Assembly (NCBI RefSeq): GCF_016056305.1 | Contig: NZ_JAECZC010000111.1 | Location: forward strand, 92,127-156,126 | Reading direction: 5' to 3' | DNA: 64,000 bases | DNA from: Amazonocrinis nigriterrae CENA67 | Lineage (GTDB): Bacteria; Cyanobacteriota; Cyanobacteriia; Cyanobacteriales; Nostocaceae | In this document: positions 48,281-56,915 of the stretch, piece after piece | Layout of the letters: every line of letters starts with the position of its first letter | Position numbering within the stretch: position 1 is the stretch's first letter | Made by a program: the position numbers and the translations under genes | The notes under the pieces: generated by a model | The model's database searches: none | Seen by the model: the letters and a program-made list of their open reading frames with translations, nothing else | Told to the model about the DNA's origin: nothing

Positions 48281-49609
48281 ATGAGTAACAAACCAAAAAT
48301 AATTGTCCTAGATGATGATCCTACCGGTTCTCAAACAGTCCATAGCTGCTTGCTGCTAATGCACTGGGATGTGGACACTTTACGCACTGGCTTACGAGAT
48401 GATTCGCCGATTTTTTTTGTGCTAACCAATACTAGAGCAATGACACCAGAGTCAGCAACGGCTGTCACTAAAGAAGTTTGTCAGAACTTGAAATTGGCAT
48501 TAGCTGCTGAAGGAATTACCGATTTTCTCATTGTCAGCCGTTCTGATTCTACCTTGCGGGGACATTACCCAATTGAAACCGATGCGATCGCTACTGAACT
48601 CGGCCCATTTGATGCTCATTTTCTTGTCCCGGCATTTTTTGAAGGCGGACGCATCACCCGCGATAGCATACATTACTTGATTATTGATGGTACACCTACC
48701 CCAGTCCATGAAACTGAGTTTGCCAAAGATTCAGTCTTTAGCTACCATCACAGTTACTTGCCTAAGTACGTAGAAGAAAAAACTCAAGGACAAATCACTG
48801 CGGAAACAGTAGAAAGATTTTTACTTGCAGATATTCGTGCTGGTAGTCTAGAACGCTTACTGAAACTCAGTAATAATCAGTGCGCTGTTGTCGATGGTGA
48901 AACACAAGCTGATCTCAACTCGTTTGCTGTAGATATATTAGCCGCAGCCAGTCAAGGAAAACGCTTTTTATTTCGCAGTGCTGCCAGTATCTTAACAGCT
49001 TTGGCTGCCTTGCCTCCCCAACCCATTGCCGCAGAAAACATGGCAAAGTACGTTAGGCAAGGTAAACCAGGTGCAATTATTGTGGGTTCCCATGTCAAAA
49101 AGACGACTCAGCAATTAGCAACGCTATTGCAAGCAGAGGGAACATCAGGAATTGAAGTGAATGTTAAACAATTGCTTGATGACGGAGAAAATCAATCTGC
49201 TGAACTGTTAAGCGAATCCAGTGAAAAAATAAAAGTGGTACATAACGCTGGTAAAACACCAGTGATTTATACCAGCCGCCAGGAACTTACTTTTAAGGAT
49301 GCTAAAACACGGTTAGACTTTGGGGTGAAAGTTTCAGGTCTATTAATGGATATTGTGCGCGGTTTACCATCTGATATAGGATTCTTAATCAGCAAGGGTG
49401 GCATTACCTCCAACGATGTTTTAAGTACTGGTCTTTCCTTAAGATCAGCTCGATTGCTTGGTCAAATTTTACCTGGTTGTTCGATGGTGATTACCAACTC
49501 TGACCATCCGCAGTTTCCCAATTTGCCAGTGGTGCTGTTTCCTGGTAATGTTGGCGATGCTGATGCTTTGGAGACAGTTTACAAAAGATTAAGTAAAAAT
49601 ACTAAGTGA
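48281..49609 (+). CDS. four-carbon acid sugar kinase family protein (DUF1537/OtnK-like)
   Basis: A 442-aa protein. N-terminal domain: IIVLDDDPTGSQTVHSCLLL, FFVLTNTRAMTPESA and FLIVSRSDSTLRGHYPIETD are the DDxTG and SRxDSTLRGH motifs of the family. C-terminal nucleotide-binding domain: AIIVGSHVKKTTQQLATLL, then GFLISKGGITSNDVLSTGLS and NLPVVLFPGNVGDADALE. These enzymes phosphorylate C4 sugar acids such as erythronate or threonate in carbohydrate catabolism. Partner dehydrogenase, isomerase or aldolase genes are absent, so the substrate is uncertain. Confidence 0.88.
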   Translation: MSNKPKIIVLDDDPTGSQTVHSCLLLMHWDVDTLRTGLRDDSPIFFVLTNTRAMTPESATAVTKEVCQNLKLALAAEGITDFLIVSRSDSTLRGHYPIETDAIATELGPFDAHFLVPAFFEGGRITRDSIHYLIIDGTPTPVHETEFAKDSVFSYHHSYLPKYVEEKTQGQITAETVERFLLADIRAGSLERLLKLSNNQCAVVDGETQADLNSFAVDILAAASQGKRFLFRSAASILTALAALPPQPIAAENMAKYVRQGKPGAIIVGSHVKKTTQQLATLLQAEGTSGIEVNVKQLLDDGENQSAELLSESSEKIKVVHNAGKTPVIYTSRQELTFKDAKTRLDFGVKVSGLLMDIVRGLPSDIGFLISKGGITSNDVLSTGLSLRSARLLGQILPGCSMVITNSDHPQFPNLPVVLFPGNVGDADALETVYKRLSKNTK

Positions 49610-49767
49610 GGATGTTGTAGCAACATACAACTAATATTATTAAAGTAATTTAGAGTTGTTGACTGATGACTCATGACAGTCATCAATAAACAATTACAAT
49701 GGGAGAGTTTTTATTTGTCAGTCCCTAAAAATTACTCGGTGTGTCTTTGTCTTTTGGCTGGTGCTAC

Positions 49768-50820
49768 ATGACTTCTGATTTTACTGTCCCCGATATAGAG
49801 CCAAATTCCGCACTTTCTCATGCAGAATCAATCTCTCATCTTTCGGATATAGAGGTCAATTCTACCGTTGCTGATGGAGATTCTAATCCTATTATCCCTG
49901 ATGCAGAACTAAATTCTGTCCTGCTTTATTTAAAGTCAAATTCTGACTCTATTGATATCGAGTTAGACTCTGCAATCCCAAATGTAGAGTTAAATCACCC
50001 TGCCTCCAGCGATGTAGAGTTAGATGTTAATTTTTGGGATATCAATCTCACTGAATCATCAATAGCAGTAAATAAGGGAAAAAATAATACTCAAGTCCAG
50101 TTAAAAACTGAGGGGGGACGACTACTAGTAATCTTACCAACAGAAATTCAAGTACCTGCCTCAGAAGTTAGTTGGTCTGAAATTTGGCAACAATTGAAAT
50201 TACGATTAATGGCAGGCGATCGCCACCGTATACAGAATACAGCAGTGCATCTGGTAGCACAAGACCGCTTACTTGATGGCAGACAACTGCAAGAACTCGC
50301 CGAAGCATTCAGCCAAGTGCAATTACAACTCAAATCAGTAGCCACAAGTCGCCGTCAAACTGCGATCGCAGCTGTCACATCCGGCTATTCTGTAGAACAA
50401 CTACAGCCACAAACCTCCCTCATTTCCGAGATTAAAGGCAACTCTACACCCCAAGCAGATGCCCTTTATCTAGAAATGACAATACGTTCTGGAGTAGAAA
50501 TTCGCCATCCCGGTACAGTAATTTTATTGGGGGATGTCAATCCCGGTGGTATTGTAATTGCAGAAGGAGATATTTTAGTTTGGGGGCGTCTAAGAGGAAT
50601 TGCTCATGCTGGTGCAGCAGGCAATCGTGACTGTCTCATAATGGCCCTGCAAATGGAACCAACTCAATTGCGAATAGCCGATGCTGTGGCCAGGGCACCA
50701 GAAAAGTCGCCGATGCAGTTTTTCCCAGAAGTGGCACATATCACACCCCAAGGAATTCGTATCGCCAGGGCCAACGATTTTTCCCGAAATCAATTTAACA
50801 GGATCAATCAAGCTACATAA
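49768..50820 (+). CDS. minC: septum site-determining protein MinC with acidic repetitive N-terminus
   Basis: A 350-aa protein from ATG 49768. The conserved parts are an N-domain (VQLKTEGGRLLVILPTEIQV onward) and a C-terminal beta-helix (YLEMTIRSGVEIRHPGTVIL, GDVNPGGIVIAEGDILVWGR, LRGIAHAGAAGNRDCLIMAL) that binds MinD and FtsZ. They are preceded by ~95 residues of imperfect repeats such as PDIEPNSAL, SDIEVNST, PDAELNSVL, IDIELDSAI and SDVELD. MinC blocks FtsZ assembly away from mid-cell. First gene of minCDE. Confidence 0.93.
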   Translation: MTSDFTVPDIEPNSALSHAESISHLSDIEVNSTVADGDSNPIIPDAELNSVLLYLKSNSDSIDIELDSAIPNVELNHPASSDVELDVNFWDINLTESSIAVNKGKNNTQVQLKTEGGRLLVILPTEIQVPASEVSWSEIWQQLKLRLMAGDRHRIQNTAVHLVAQDRLLDGRQLQELAEAFSQVQLQLKSVATSRRQTAIAAVTSGYSVEQLQPQTSLISEIKGNSTPQADALYLEMTIRSGVEIRHPGTVILLGDVNPGGIVIAEGDILVWGRLRGIAHAGAAGNRDCLIMALQMEPTQLRIADAVARAPEKSPMQFFPEVAHITPQGIRIARANDFSRNQFNRINQAT

Positions 50821-51034
50821 CTATTAACTTGAAACATGAAAAAGGTAGACCCATAAGGCTTGCCGCAAGCTAGGATAAAAACTAAAGGATGAAATAAAAA
50901 TATTCATACCTCAGTTTGTCAACAAGATCAGATATTTATTTATCTGATACGATACTTCATACTTTATACTTCAATTTACATACTTCAATTTACTGTTCTA
51001 TATCTCCTGAACGCCAATCAAGCGCATTCATATC

Positions 51035-51841
51035 ATGACTCGCATTATTGTCATAACCTCCGGTAAAGGAGGGGTGGGTAAAACCACAGTTTCAGCAAAT
51101 CTGGGCATGGCTTTAGCTAAAAAAGGGCGGCAAATTGCCCTAGTTGATGCTGATTTTGGTCTGAGAAATTTAGATTTGCTCCTCGGACTGGAAAATCGCA
51201 TCGTTTATACTGCCGTAGAAGTCCTATCTAGAGAGTGTCGTTTAGAACAAGCTTTAGTCAAAGATAAGCGACTACCCAACCTCGTACTTCTGCCAGCAGC
51301 GCAAAATCGCTCTAAAGATGCAGTCAATCCCGAACAGATGAAGTTATTGGTGAATGCACTGGCACAAAAGTATCAGTATGTGATCATCGATAGCCCCGCT
51401 GGCATTGAAAATGGATTTAAAAATGCGATCGCACCTGCTAAAGAAGCCTTAATTGTCACCACACCAGAAATTTCCGCCGTTCGTGATGCTGATCGGGTAG
51501 TCGGGTTACTAGAAGCACAAGGTATCAAGCGCGTTCATCTCATAATTAACCGCATTAGACCCGCAATGGTACGAGCAAATGATATGATGTCAGTGCAGGA
51601 TGTTCAGGAACTTCTCGCAATACCCCTCATTGGAGTCATCCCTGACGATGAGCGTGTGATCGTCTCTACCAATCGTGGTGAACCTTTGGTATTAAATGAA
51701 ACTCCATCTATAGCTGCTTTAGCCTTTGATAACATTGCTCGTAGATTGGAAGGGGAAACGGTAGAATTTCTGGATTTCGACTCAAACCAAGACAACATCT
51801 TCGCTCGTTTGCGAAAATTGTTGTGGACTAAAATAGTTTAA
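51035..51841 (+). CDS. minD: septum site-determining ATPase MinD
   Basis: A 268-aa P-loop ATPase. Deviant Walker [56 protein letters not shown], and a C-terminal amphipathic membrane helix ([16 protein letters not shown]). It binds membrane with ATP and recruits MinC. 214 bp after minC and 35 bp before minE. Confidence 0.97.
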   Translation: MTRIIVITSGKGGVGKTTVSANLGMALAKKGRQIALVDADFGLRNLDLLLGLENRIVYTAVEVLSRECRLEQALVKDKRLPNLVLLPAAQNRSKDAVNPEQMKLLVNALAQKYQYVIIDSPAGIENGFKNAIAPAKEALIVTTPEISAVRDADRVVGLLEAQGIKRVHLIINRIRPAMVRANDMMSVQDVQELLAIPLIGVIPDDERVIVSTNRGEPLVLNETPSIAALAFDNIARRLEGETVEFLDFDSNQDNIFARLRKLLWTKIV

Positions 51842-51876
51842 CTGATTTTCCAGTCTCCGCCCCACATCTATTTGCA

Positions 51877-52233
51877 ATGATTGAACTTTTAGAAAGACTT
51901 TTTTCTCGCAGTCCTGACGACAGCCGCGCCCAAGTCAAACGTCGCCTACAATTGGTGATAGCCCACGATCGCGCCGCCCTAGAACCTCAGATATTAGAAA
52001 AAATGCGGCAAGAAATCTTAGAGATAGTCTGTCGCTACGTCGAAGTGGAAACCAAAGGGTTAGAATTTTCTCTAGAAAGTAACCAACGGACAACAGCTTT
52101 AATTGCCAACTTACCTATCCGTCGGGTGAAAGAAGGTTTGCCTGAAACACCTGAATTAGAAAGCAGCCAGCAATCTCCTCAAAATAAGGAGTCAGCAGGA
52201 AACAATACATTGGGTGGCTTGGCTGACTTGTAG
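51877..52233 (+). CDS. minE: cell division topological specificity factor MinE
   Basis: A 118-aa protein. N-terminal [20 protein letters not shown] and [10 protein letters not shown] form the MinD-binding anti-MinCD region; [20 protein letters not shown] is the dimerisation part. The C-terminal ~35 residues ([14 protein letters not shown]) are a Ser/Gln-rich extension beyond the usual ~90-aa MinE. It stimulates the MinD ATPase and drives Min oscillation. Confidence 0.96.
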   Translation: MIELLERLFSRSPDDSRAQVKRRLQLVIAHDRAALEPQILEKMRQEILEIVCRYVEVETKGLEFSLESNQRTTALIANLPIRRVKEGLPETPELESSQQSPQNKESAGNNTLGGLADL

Positions 52234-52268
52234 TAACTGTCCTATCACTTGCTATTCACGTTCAAAAA

Positions 52269-52679
52269 TTAAAGAATTCCACAGGGTTTGTATTGAGAAA
52301 AACTATTGCTTTTTTTTAGCCAAATAATATAATTTTCACCTGGTAGCAGCACTTGATTTACAACTACTTTTTGATATCCTGGTGCTGTTCCAGTCATGCT
52401 TACAGGCATCCAAAGACCAGTAGGCCGATATAAAAACTTACCAGTACCACAAGTTCCAGGAGATGCAATTACATCAAGTTCAGGTTTAACACCAATTGAT
52501 GCACCTGGAATAGATTTTTTTGTTTCTGCATCTCTTAACTCAATTGTTACAGTTTCATTAGCTCTATATATCACTAAAACCCAGCTGAACAGCAAAAAAA
52601 GGACACTGATGCTTAAAAGTATAGGCAACTTATTTTTGTACATGCCCTTACTGTGTGTCATGACATAGAACTCTTGCAT
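52269..52679 (-). CDS. single-pass membrane protein, function unknown
   Basis: A 136-aa protein (130 if the ATG at 52661 is used). One N-terminal membrane helix (LPILLSISVLFLLFSWVLVI) precedes a ~90-residue extracytoplasmic domain (TVTIELRDAETKKSIPGASI through PGYQKVVVNQVLLPGENYII). The domain looks like a small beta-sandwich of the carboxypeptidase-regulatory type, with two Cys. Convergent with minE, 35 bp apart. Confidence 0.55.
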   Translation of the reverse strand: MQEFYVMTHSKGMYKNKLPILLSISVLFLLFSWVLVIYRANETVTIELRDAETKKSIPGASIGVKPELDVIASPGTCGTGKFLYRPTGLWMPVSMTGTAPGYQKVVVNQVLLPGENYIIWLKKSNSFSQYKPCGIL

Positions 52680-52741
52680 AAATATTTTTTTGCCTCACAC
52701 AAAGGCGCATTCAATATTTTCAATTAGCAACGCCAAAAAAA

Positions 52742-52772
52742 TTCCCGTTATCACCAAAACTGACAACGGGAG
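52742..52772 (-). terminator. rho-independent terminator of the 440-aa protein gene
   Basis: On the minus strand CCCGTT...AACGGG with an inner TC/GA extension is followed by a run of T (plus-strand GCCAAAAAAATTCCCG). It lies 21 bp after the stop at 52793. Confidence 0.8.
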
Positions 52773-52792
52773 TTCATAAAATTTGCGATAAA

Positions 52793-54115
52793 TTATCTGG
52801 AAGCAACTTGTGGCCCAGCCCAAATTTCTGTAAGTTTTTGACCGAAAGTAATAGGCTGATCTGCATCTGTTGTATTTACTGTCTTACCATCACTAGCAAC
52901 TTGTACTAAGGGCCAGTTTTCTTCTCCCATTTCACCGGCACGGAACAGTACATTATTTGGTTGGTTTTTACTCCAACCTAACAGCACTGCAATCTTCTCA
53001 TGCTCATCTTCTTTATGAGCGGGAGCAACAGTATTAGTTTGATTTTTTTGCCGATCCCAAATCACAGCATGGTCTGTAGCATCACCTGTATTAAATACTC
53101 CTTCAAACTTGCGTGCTAAAAAGCGATCGCTTTTTTCTGACCAGCTAACAGGAACTAACACCCCTATTTTACCGTTGTTTTCGTCTGATTCTGACGCAGA
53201 AACATTTGTCTTTAACAAAGGATCGCTGATAGTAGCAGTGGAAGCCATTACCCGTAACTTCTTAGTTTGTTTATCTTCAACAAATAGAACACTGGTAACT
53301 CTGCTGTTGTACATCTGGGGTTTTACTTCCATTTGTACCCTGCTATAAACCACATATCTACCATCAGGAGACAGCACAGGCACACTCCGGTAATAGCGCA
53401 CTCCAGAACCTTTGGAACCAACTGTTTCTTGAGTTGCTAAAATCCATTTCCAAGGTATAGGATGAGGACTGCCGATAGGGTCTGCTTGTGCTGTTTCTGG
53501 TTCGTCAGGTTGTTCAGCAGGTGTTTCCGTTGTGGAGTCTGGTTGTGATTCTGTAATAATTGGTAGAACTGGCGCAGTTTGAGTTGCTGTTAATGTTTTA
53601 ACAACAGGCATCTTTGTCGCCAAAGAATTATCTTCTCCTCTCAAAGATTGGATATTAGCAGCTTGGTTTTTTGCTGCTAAATTCAATTTATCAACAAGCT
53701 TCTCTGGCATTGGTGCGAGTTCCACTGCTGCCAAGGATTTGTTGTCAGGTACATCACTACCTGACAGAGAATAATCTTTAGCTATCAAAGACTCAATTTT
53801 ATCCCCTTGAGATGTTGTCTGCTGTCTAACAGCATCCATCGGCGATATTACAGAGTCAGATTCTTGAGTGCTGGAGTTGGCTAGTGATGGTTTTAACACT
53901 TCAGCTAAATCTGATTCACTAACAGCAGCTACTTCCTGTGGTATTGAGTCAGAGTCTTTAGTTTCAGAAGCAACTTTTGGTACTGTTTTCGATTGTTTCG
54001 CTGAGGAAGAGTGACCCGATGCCACAACTAAGGGGGCAATCAACATCACTACGACAACATAATTGAGAAATGGTTGAGCGCGGAACCATCCTGACAGCAA
54101 GAGGGATTTAAGCAT
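52793..54115 (-). CDS. exported or anchored protein with low-complexity middle, function unknown
   Basis: A 440-aa protein. An N-terminal hydrophobic segment (FLNYVVVVMLIAPLVVASG, ~17-35) acts as signal or anchor. Residues ~40-215 are disordered (Ser/Glu/Pro/Thr). The C-terminal ~220 residues form a folded domain starting PIPWKWILATQETVGSKGSG, containing RSVPVLSPDGRYVVYSRVQM and GVLVPVSWSEKSDRFLARKF. The SPDGRYVVYS stretch is like TolB/WD-type propeller strands, but only one clear blade is visible. I do not recognise the family. Confidence 0.65.
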   Translation of the reverse strand: MLKSLLLSGWFRAQPFLNYVVVVMLIAPLVVASGHSSSAKQSKTVPKVASETKDSDSIPQEVAAVSESDLAEVLKPSLANSSTQESDSVISPMDAVRQQTTSQGDKIESLIAKDYSLSGSDVPDNKSLAAVELAPMPEKLVDKLNLAAKNQAANIQSLRGEDNSLATKMPVVKTLTATQTAPVLPIITESQPDSTTETPAEQPDEPETAQADPIGSPHPIPWKWILATQETVGSKGSGVRYYRSVPVLSPDGRYVVYSRVQMEVKPQMYNSRVTSVLFVEDKQTKKLRVMASTATISDPLLKTNVSASESDENNGKIGVLVPVSWSEKSDRFLARKFEGVFNTGDATDHAVIWDRQKNQTNTVAPAHKEDEHEKIAVLLGWSKNQPNNVLFRAGEMGEENWPLVQVASDGKTVNTTDADQPITFGQKLTEIWAGPQVASR

Positions 54116-54945
54116 GTGTAGACTCTCTAGAGGCGTGGTTGCTGTGTGAGGAGCAATGATGATGTAGTCGAGAAGCAGGAATTGATTATATGTATAACAA
54201 CAAACTCACGAGATTAACGAGTTTGAAGAAATAATTTCCTTAAAGTTTGCAGATTTTTACAAACATTCAATCAATATCATTATTGACACCCTTTACTAGC
54301 AAATTACTGGTTTTTACGGCAATGTTGCCAGCACAAAAATAACGCAGTTTAACTAAGTAATTACTGCATAAAATCAATAGATTTTTGCCACCTTTAATAT
54401 CTCAATAACACCAGAAAACTAGTATTAGTTTCAAGAGTATTAACCGTATCATGTAAACTACAGATACTGGTGGCACGGAGGTAGAGCAGAACGGCTGAGC
54501 TGTTGAGAGTGGCGTTAGCAATGGCTAAGTCGCAGGAGGCTCCCCTAATTATGTCCTGCTACAACAGCCCAAACCCCGATAACGGTGGAAGTGAGGCGTT
54601 ACTTTAAAAGCTGGGAAAGATGACGCACAACATATAATACTCGAAAAACACCTTTATCAACCACCCTCAGTGAGAAATTTAATTAGAAGTGTAATCATTG
54701 CGAAAATGCAATCCTAGACTGAGCTATTATTTGTCAGTAATTAGCTACGAACGTACCATTAATTAATGACAAATGATTTAGGACTTTTGCAACTGGCACA
54801 CTCAATAAAGATTAGGGTTGTCAACAGTCCACAGTCAATAGTTCAAAAAAGCTTGATTTTGGACTATTGACTGTGGACTGCCTCAAGTAAAAATTTATGG
54901 CAACGCGCTTAAGTCCTGTGATTAATAACCAACGACTAAAAACTA
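54116..54945. other. 830-bp gap with two structured segments
   Basis: No ORF. At 54499-54568, GCTGTTG pairs with CAACAGC, enclosing TTAGC/GCTAA (54515-54528) and GCAGGA/TCCTGC (54532-54559): a three-helix fold, but possibly a dispersed repeat. At 54825-54880, an 18-bp perfect inverted repeat CAGTCCACAGTCAATAGT has a 20-nt loop. The rest is AT-rich with nothing seen. Confidence 0.5.
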
Positions 54946-55950
54946 ATGAAAATCATATTCTTTGGTACTCCTCAATTTGCCGTTCCCACCTTAGAAAAGT
55001 TGCTGAATCAACCAGAGTTGGAAGTTTTGGGAGTTGTGACCCAGCCAGATAAACGTCGGGAACGGGGAAATAAACTAACCCCTTCGCCAGTAAAAAGCGT
55101 TGCGATCGCTCATAATTTACCAGTATGGCAACCCCAGCGGGTAAAAAAACACACTAAAACTTTAACCCAACTCCAAAAATTAGACGCAGATGTGTTTGTA
55201 GTTGTTGCCTACGGACAGATTTTATCGCCACAAATCCTAAATATGCCAAAATTGGGCTGTATTAACGTACATGGCTCAATTTTACCTAAATATCGAGGTG
55301 CTGCTCCCATTCAGTGGTGTCTGTATAACGGTGAAAAAGAAACAGGCATCACCACCATGTTAATGGATGCTGGCATGGATACCGGGGCAATGCTACTGAA
55401 AGCGACTACGCCCATTGGATTGCTGGATAATGCTGAAGATTTAGCCCAGAGGTTATCTATAATTGGTGGAGATTTATTACTAGAAACCCTTTTTAAGCTG
55501 GAACGTCAGGAAATTGAACCAATTCCACAAGATAATTCCGAAGCGACTTATGCACCTTTGATTCAAAAACAAGACTATCAGGTAGATTGGTCAAAAAGTG
55601 CTATTCAACTACATAATCAAATTAGAGCCTTTCACCCAAACTGTATTGCTAGCTTTCGCAGCCAACCATTGAAAATCACAGCTACCATTCCCCTTGGTTG
55701 TGCTTACGATGGCGAGCTACCAATAGAATTAGAGAAAATTCAAAAGAAATTGCCTGATTTATCAAATATATCTGGTAGCCCAGGAGAAGTAGTAAGCATC
55801 GCCAAGGGAATAGGAGCGATCGTCCAAACTGGTGAAGGTTTGTTACTATTACAAAAAGTTCAACCAGCCGGCAAACGTCCCCAATCGGGATGGGATTTTG
55901 TTAATGGTACTCGCCTAACTGTTGGGGAAGTATTTAGTCTTGGTATTTAG
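54946..55950 (+). CDS. fmt: methionyl-tRNA formyltransferase
   Basis: A 334-aa protein. [20 protein letters not shown], then [20 protein letters not shown], the formyl-transfer site [20 protein letters not shown] (Asn, His) and [16 protein letters not shown] with the Asp. C-terminal OB-like domain ([31 protein letters not shown]). It formylates initiator Met-tRNA using 10-formyl-tetrahydrofolate. Monocistronic, with repeat-rich flanks. Confidence 0.97.
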   Translation: MKIIFFGTPQFAVPTLEKLLNQPELEVLGVVTQPDKRRERGNKLTPSPVKSVAIAHNLPVWQPQRVKKHTKTLTQLQKLDADVFVVVAYGQILSPQILNMPKLGCINVHGSILPKYRGAAPIQWCLYNGEKETGITTMLMDAGMDTGAMLLKATTPIGLLDNAEDLAQRLSIIGGDLLLETLFKLERQEIEPIPQDNSEATYAPLIQKQDYQVDWSKSAIQLHNQIRAFHPNCIASFRSQPLKITATIPLGCAYDGELPIELEKIQKKLPDLSNISGSPGEVVSIAKGIGAIVQTGEGLLLLQKVQPAGKRPQSGWDFVNGTRLTVGEVFSLGI

Positions 55951-55990
55951 TTAAAGCCGATAAGGGGGATGAGGGGGATGAGGAGAATAA

Positions 55991-56030
55991 CAACTGACAA
56001 CTGACAACTGACAACTGACAACTGACAACT
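55991..56030. repeat. CTGACAA heptamer, five tandem copies
   Basis: Five perfect CTGACAA units between fmt and the convergent gene, preceded by GGGGGATGAGGGGGATGAGG. Confidence 0.85.
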
Positions 56031-56035
56031 AACTC

Positions 56036-56401
56036 TCAACTCCTAACTTCCAGCTTTTCATAAAAGCGGCAAGACTCACAAGGCCCCTCTGGGTTGACTG
56101 CACAGCGAATAATTTCCGAATGAGCATTATAACAACAGGTGGCATCACCAATTACCCAACGTCCCTCGACTAAAGTTTTTTCTGCTGGTCTTTTAGCAGA
56201 CTGGACGTAAATGGCTATATTATTCAAGCGGTAACGCCCTGATTTAAATTGATATCTATGGCGGCGTTCTAGAACCGCGTAGGTTTTACCTTCAAAATCT
56301 AGATAGTTTCCAGGTTGAGGTGTCCAATCAAGTTGGACTTTACCGAGTGACTGACGCGGGTGCGTCAGAATTACCTCGGTTGGTAAAGAGTCTGGCTCCA
56401 T
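56036..56401 (-). CDS. DUF6464-like conserved cyanobacterial protein
   Basis: A 121-aa protein. It starts MEPDSLPTEVILTHPRQSLG, then NYLDFEGKTYAVLERRHRYQ, and has a Cys cluster GDATCCYNAHSEIIRCAVNP then GPCESCRFYEKL. I recall this form as DUF6464. The CC...C...CxxC pattern suggests a metal-binding site; no function is known to me. The stop lies inside the repeat-rich end of the fmt intergenic region. Confidence 0.65.
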   Translation of the reverse strand: MEPDSLPTEVILTHPRQSLGKVQLDWTPQPGNYLDFEGKTYAVLERRHRYQFKSGRYRLNNIAIYVQSAKRPAEKTLVEGRWVIGDATCCYNAHSEIIRCAVNPEGPCESCRFYEKLEVRS

Positions 56402-56915
56402 AAGCTGATGTGATGTGATTTACATTATAAAAATGGTATCGCAGTAGCCTACTCTAGCTTACTCAATTAAGAATATAATTGACGATTTGGTGTGAATTGG
56501 GCATGGGGAATGGGGGAGCCACTGCGGTCTTGGGCTTTGCCCAAGTGGAGCATGTGGCGTCATTGGGCATTGGGCATCAGTCAACAGTCATCAGTTATTA
56601 TTTCCTAGAGTTAGCTAATAGCAATTAATGAATTCAATCTAAAATAAATATAAATATTGACTGTAAGTTTCAAATTATGTGTATTGAAATATGAAAAGCT
56701 AGAAAATAATTAAATTTTAATATACTAAGTACATCCCCTAAATGCACGCATAGGTCTAGAAAGACCCTTGGTGTAAACTTTAGCAGCGAAGGCTACAATT
56801 GTTTTCAATCCTTAACAAAGTCATAGCATTTTTACAAACACAGTATAAAGAATTGGCAACATTGGGTAAAGACAGTCAACAATAGCCATAGCTAGACTAG
56901 GAGTTTTGCCAACCT
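56402..56915. other. 514-bp gap before glgP
   Basis: Contains GGGCATGGGGAATGGGGGAG and GGGCATTGGGCATCAG repeats at about 56500-56585, with a GGGCTTTGCCC dyad. The remaining AT-rich sequence holds the glgP promoter; no gene seen. Confidence 0.5.

Noticed and set aside
54461-54620. Possible tRNA, tmRNA or RNase P RNA in the GC-richer island before fmt
   Set aside because: No T-loop GTTCGAATC or other conserved core of those RNAs; no tRNA was found anywhere in the window.
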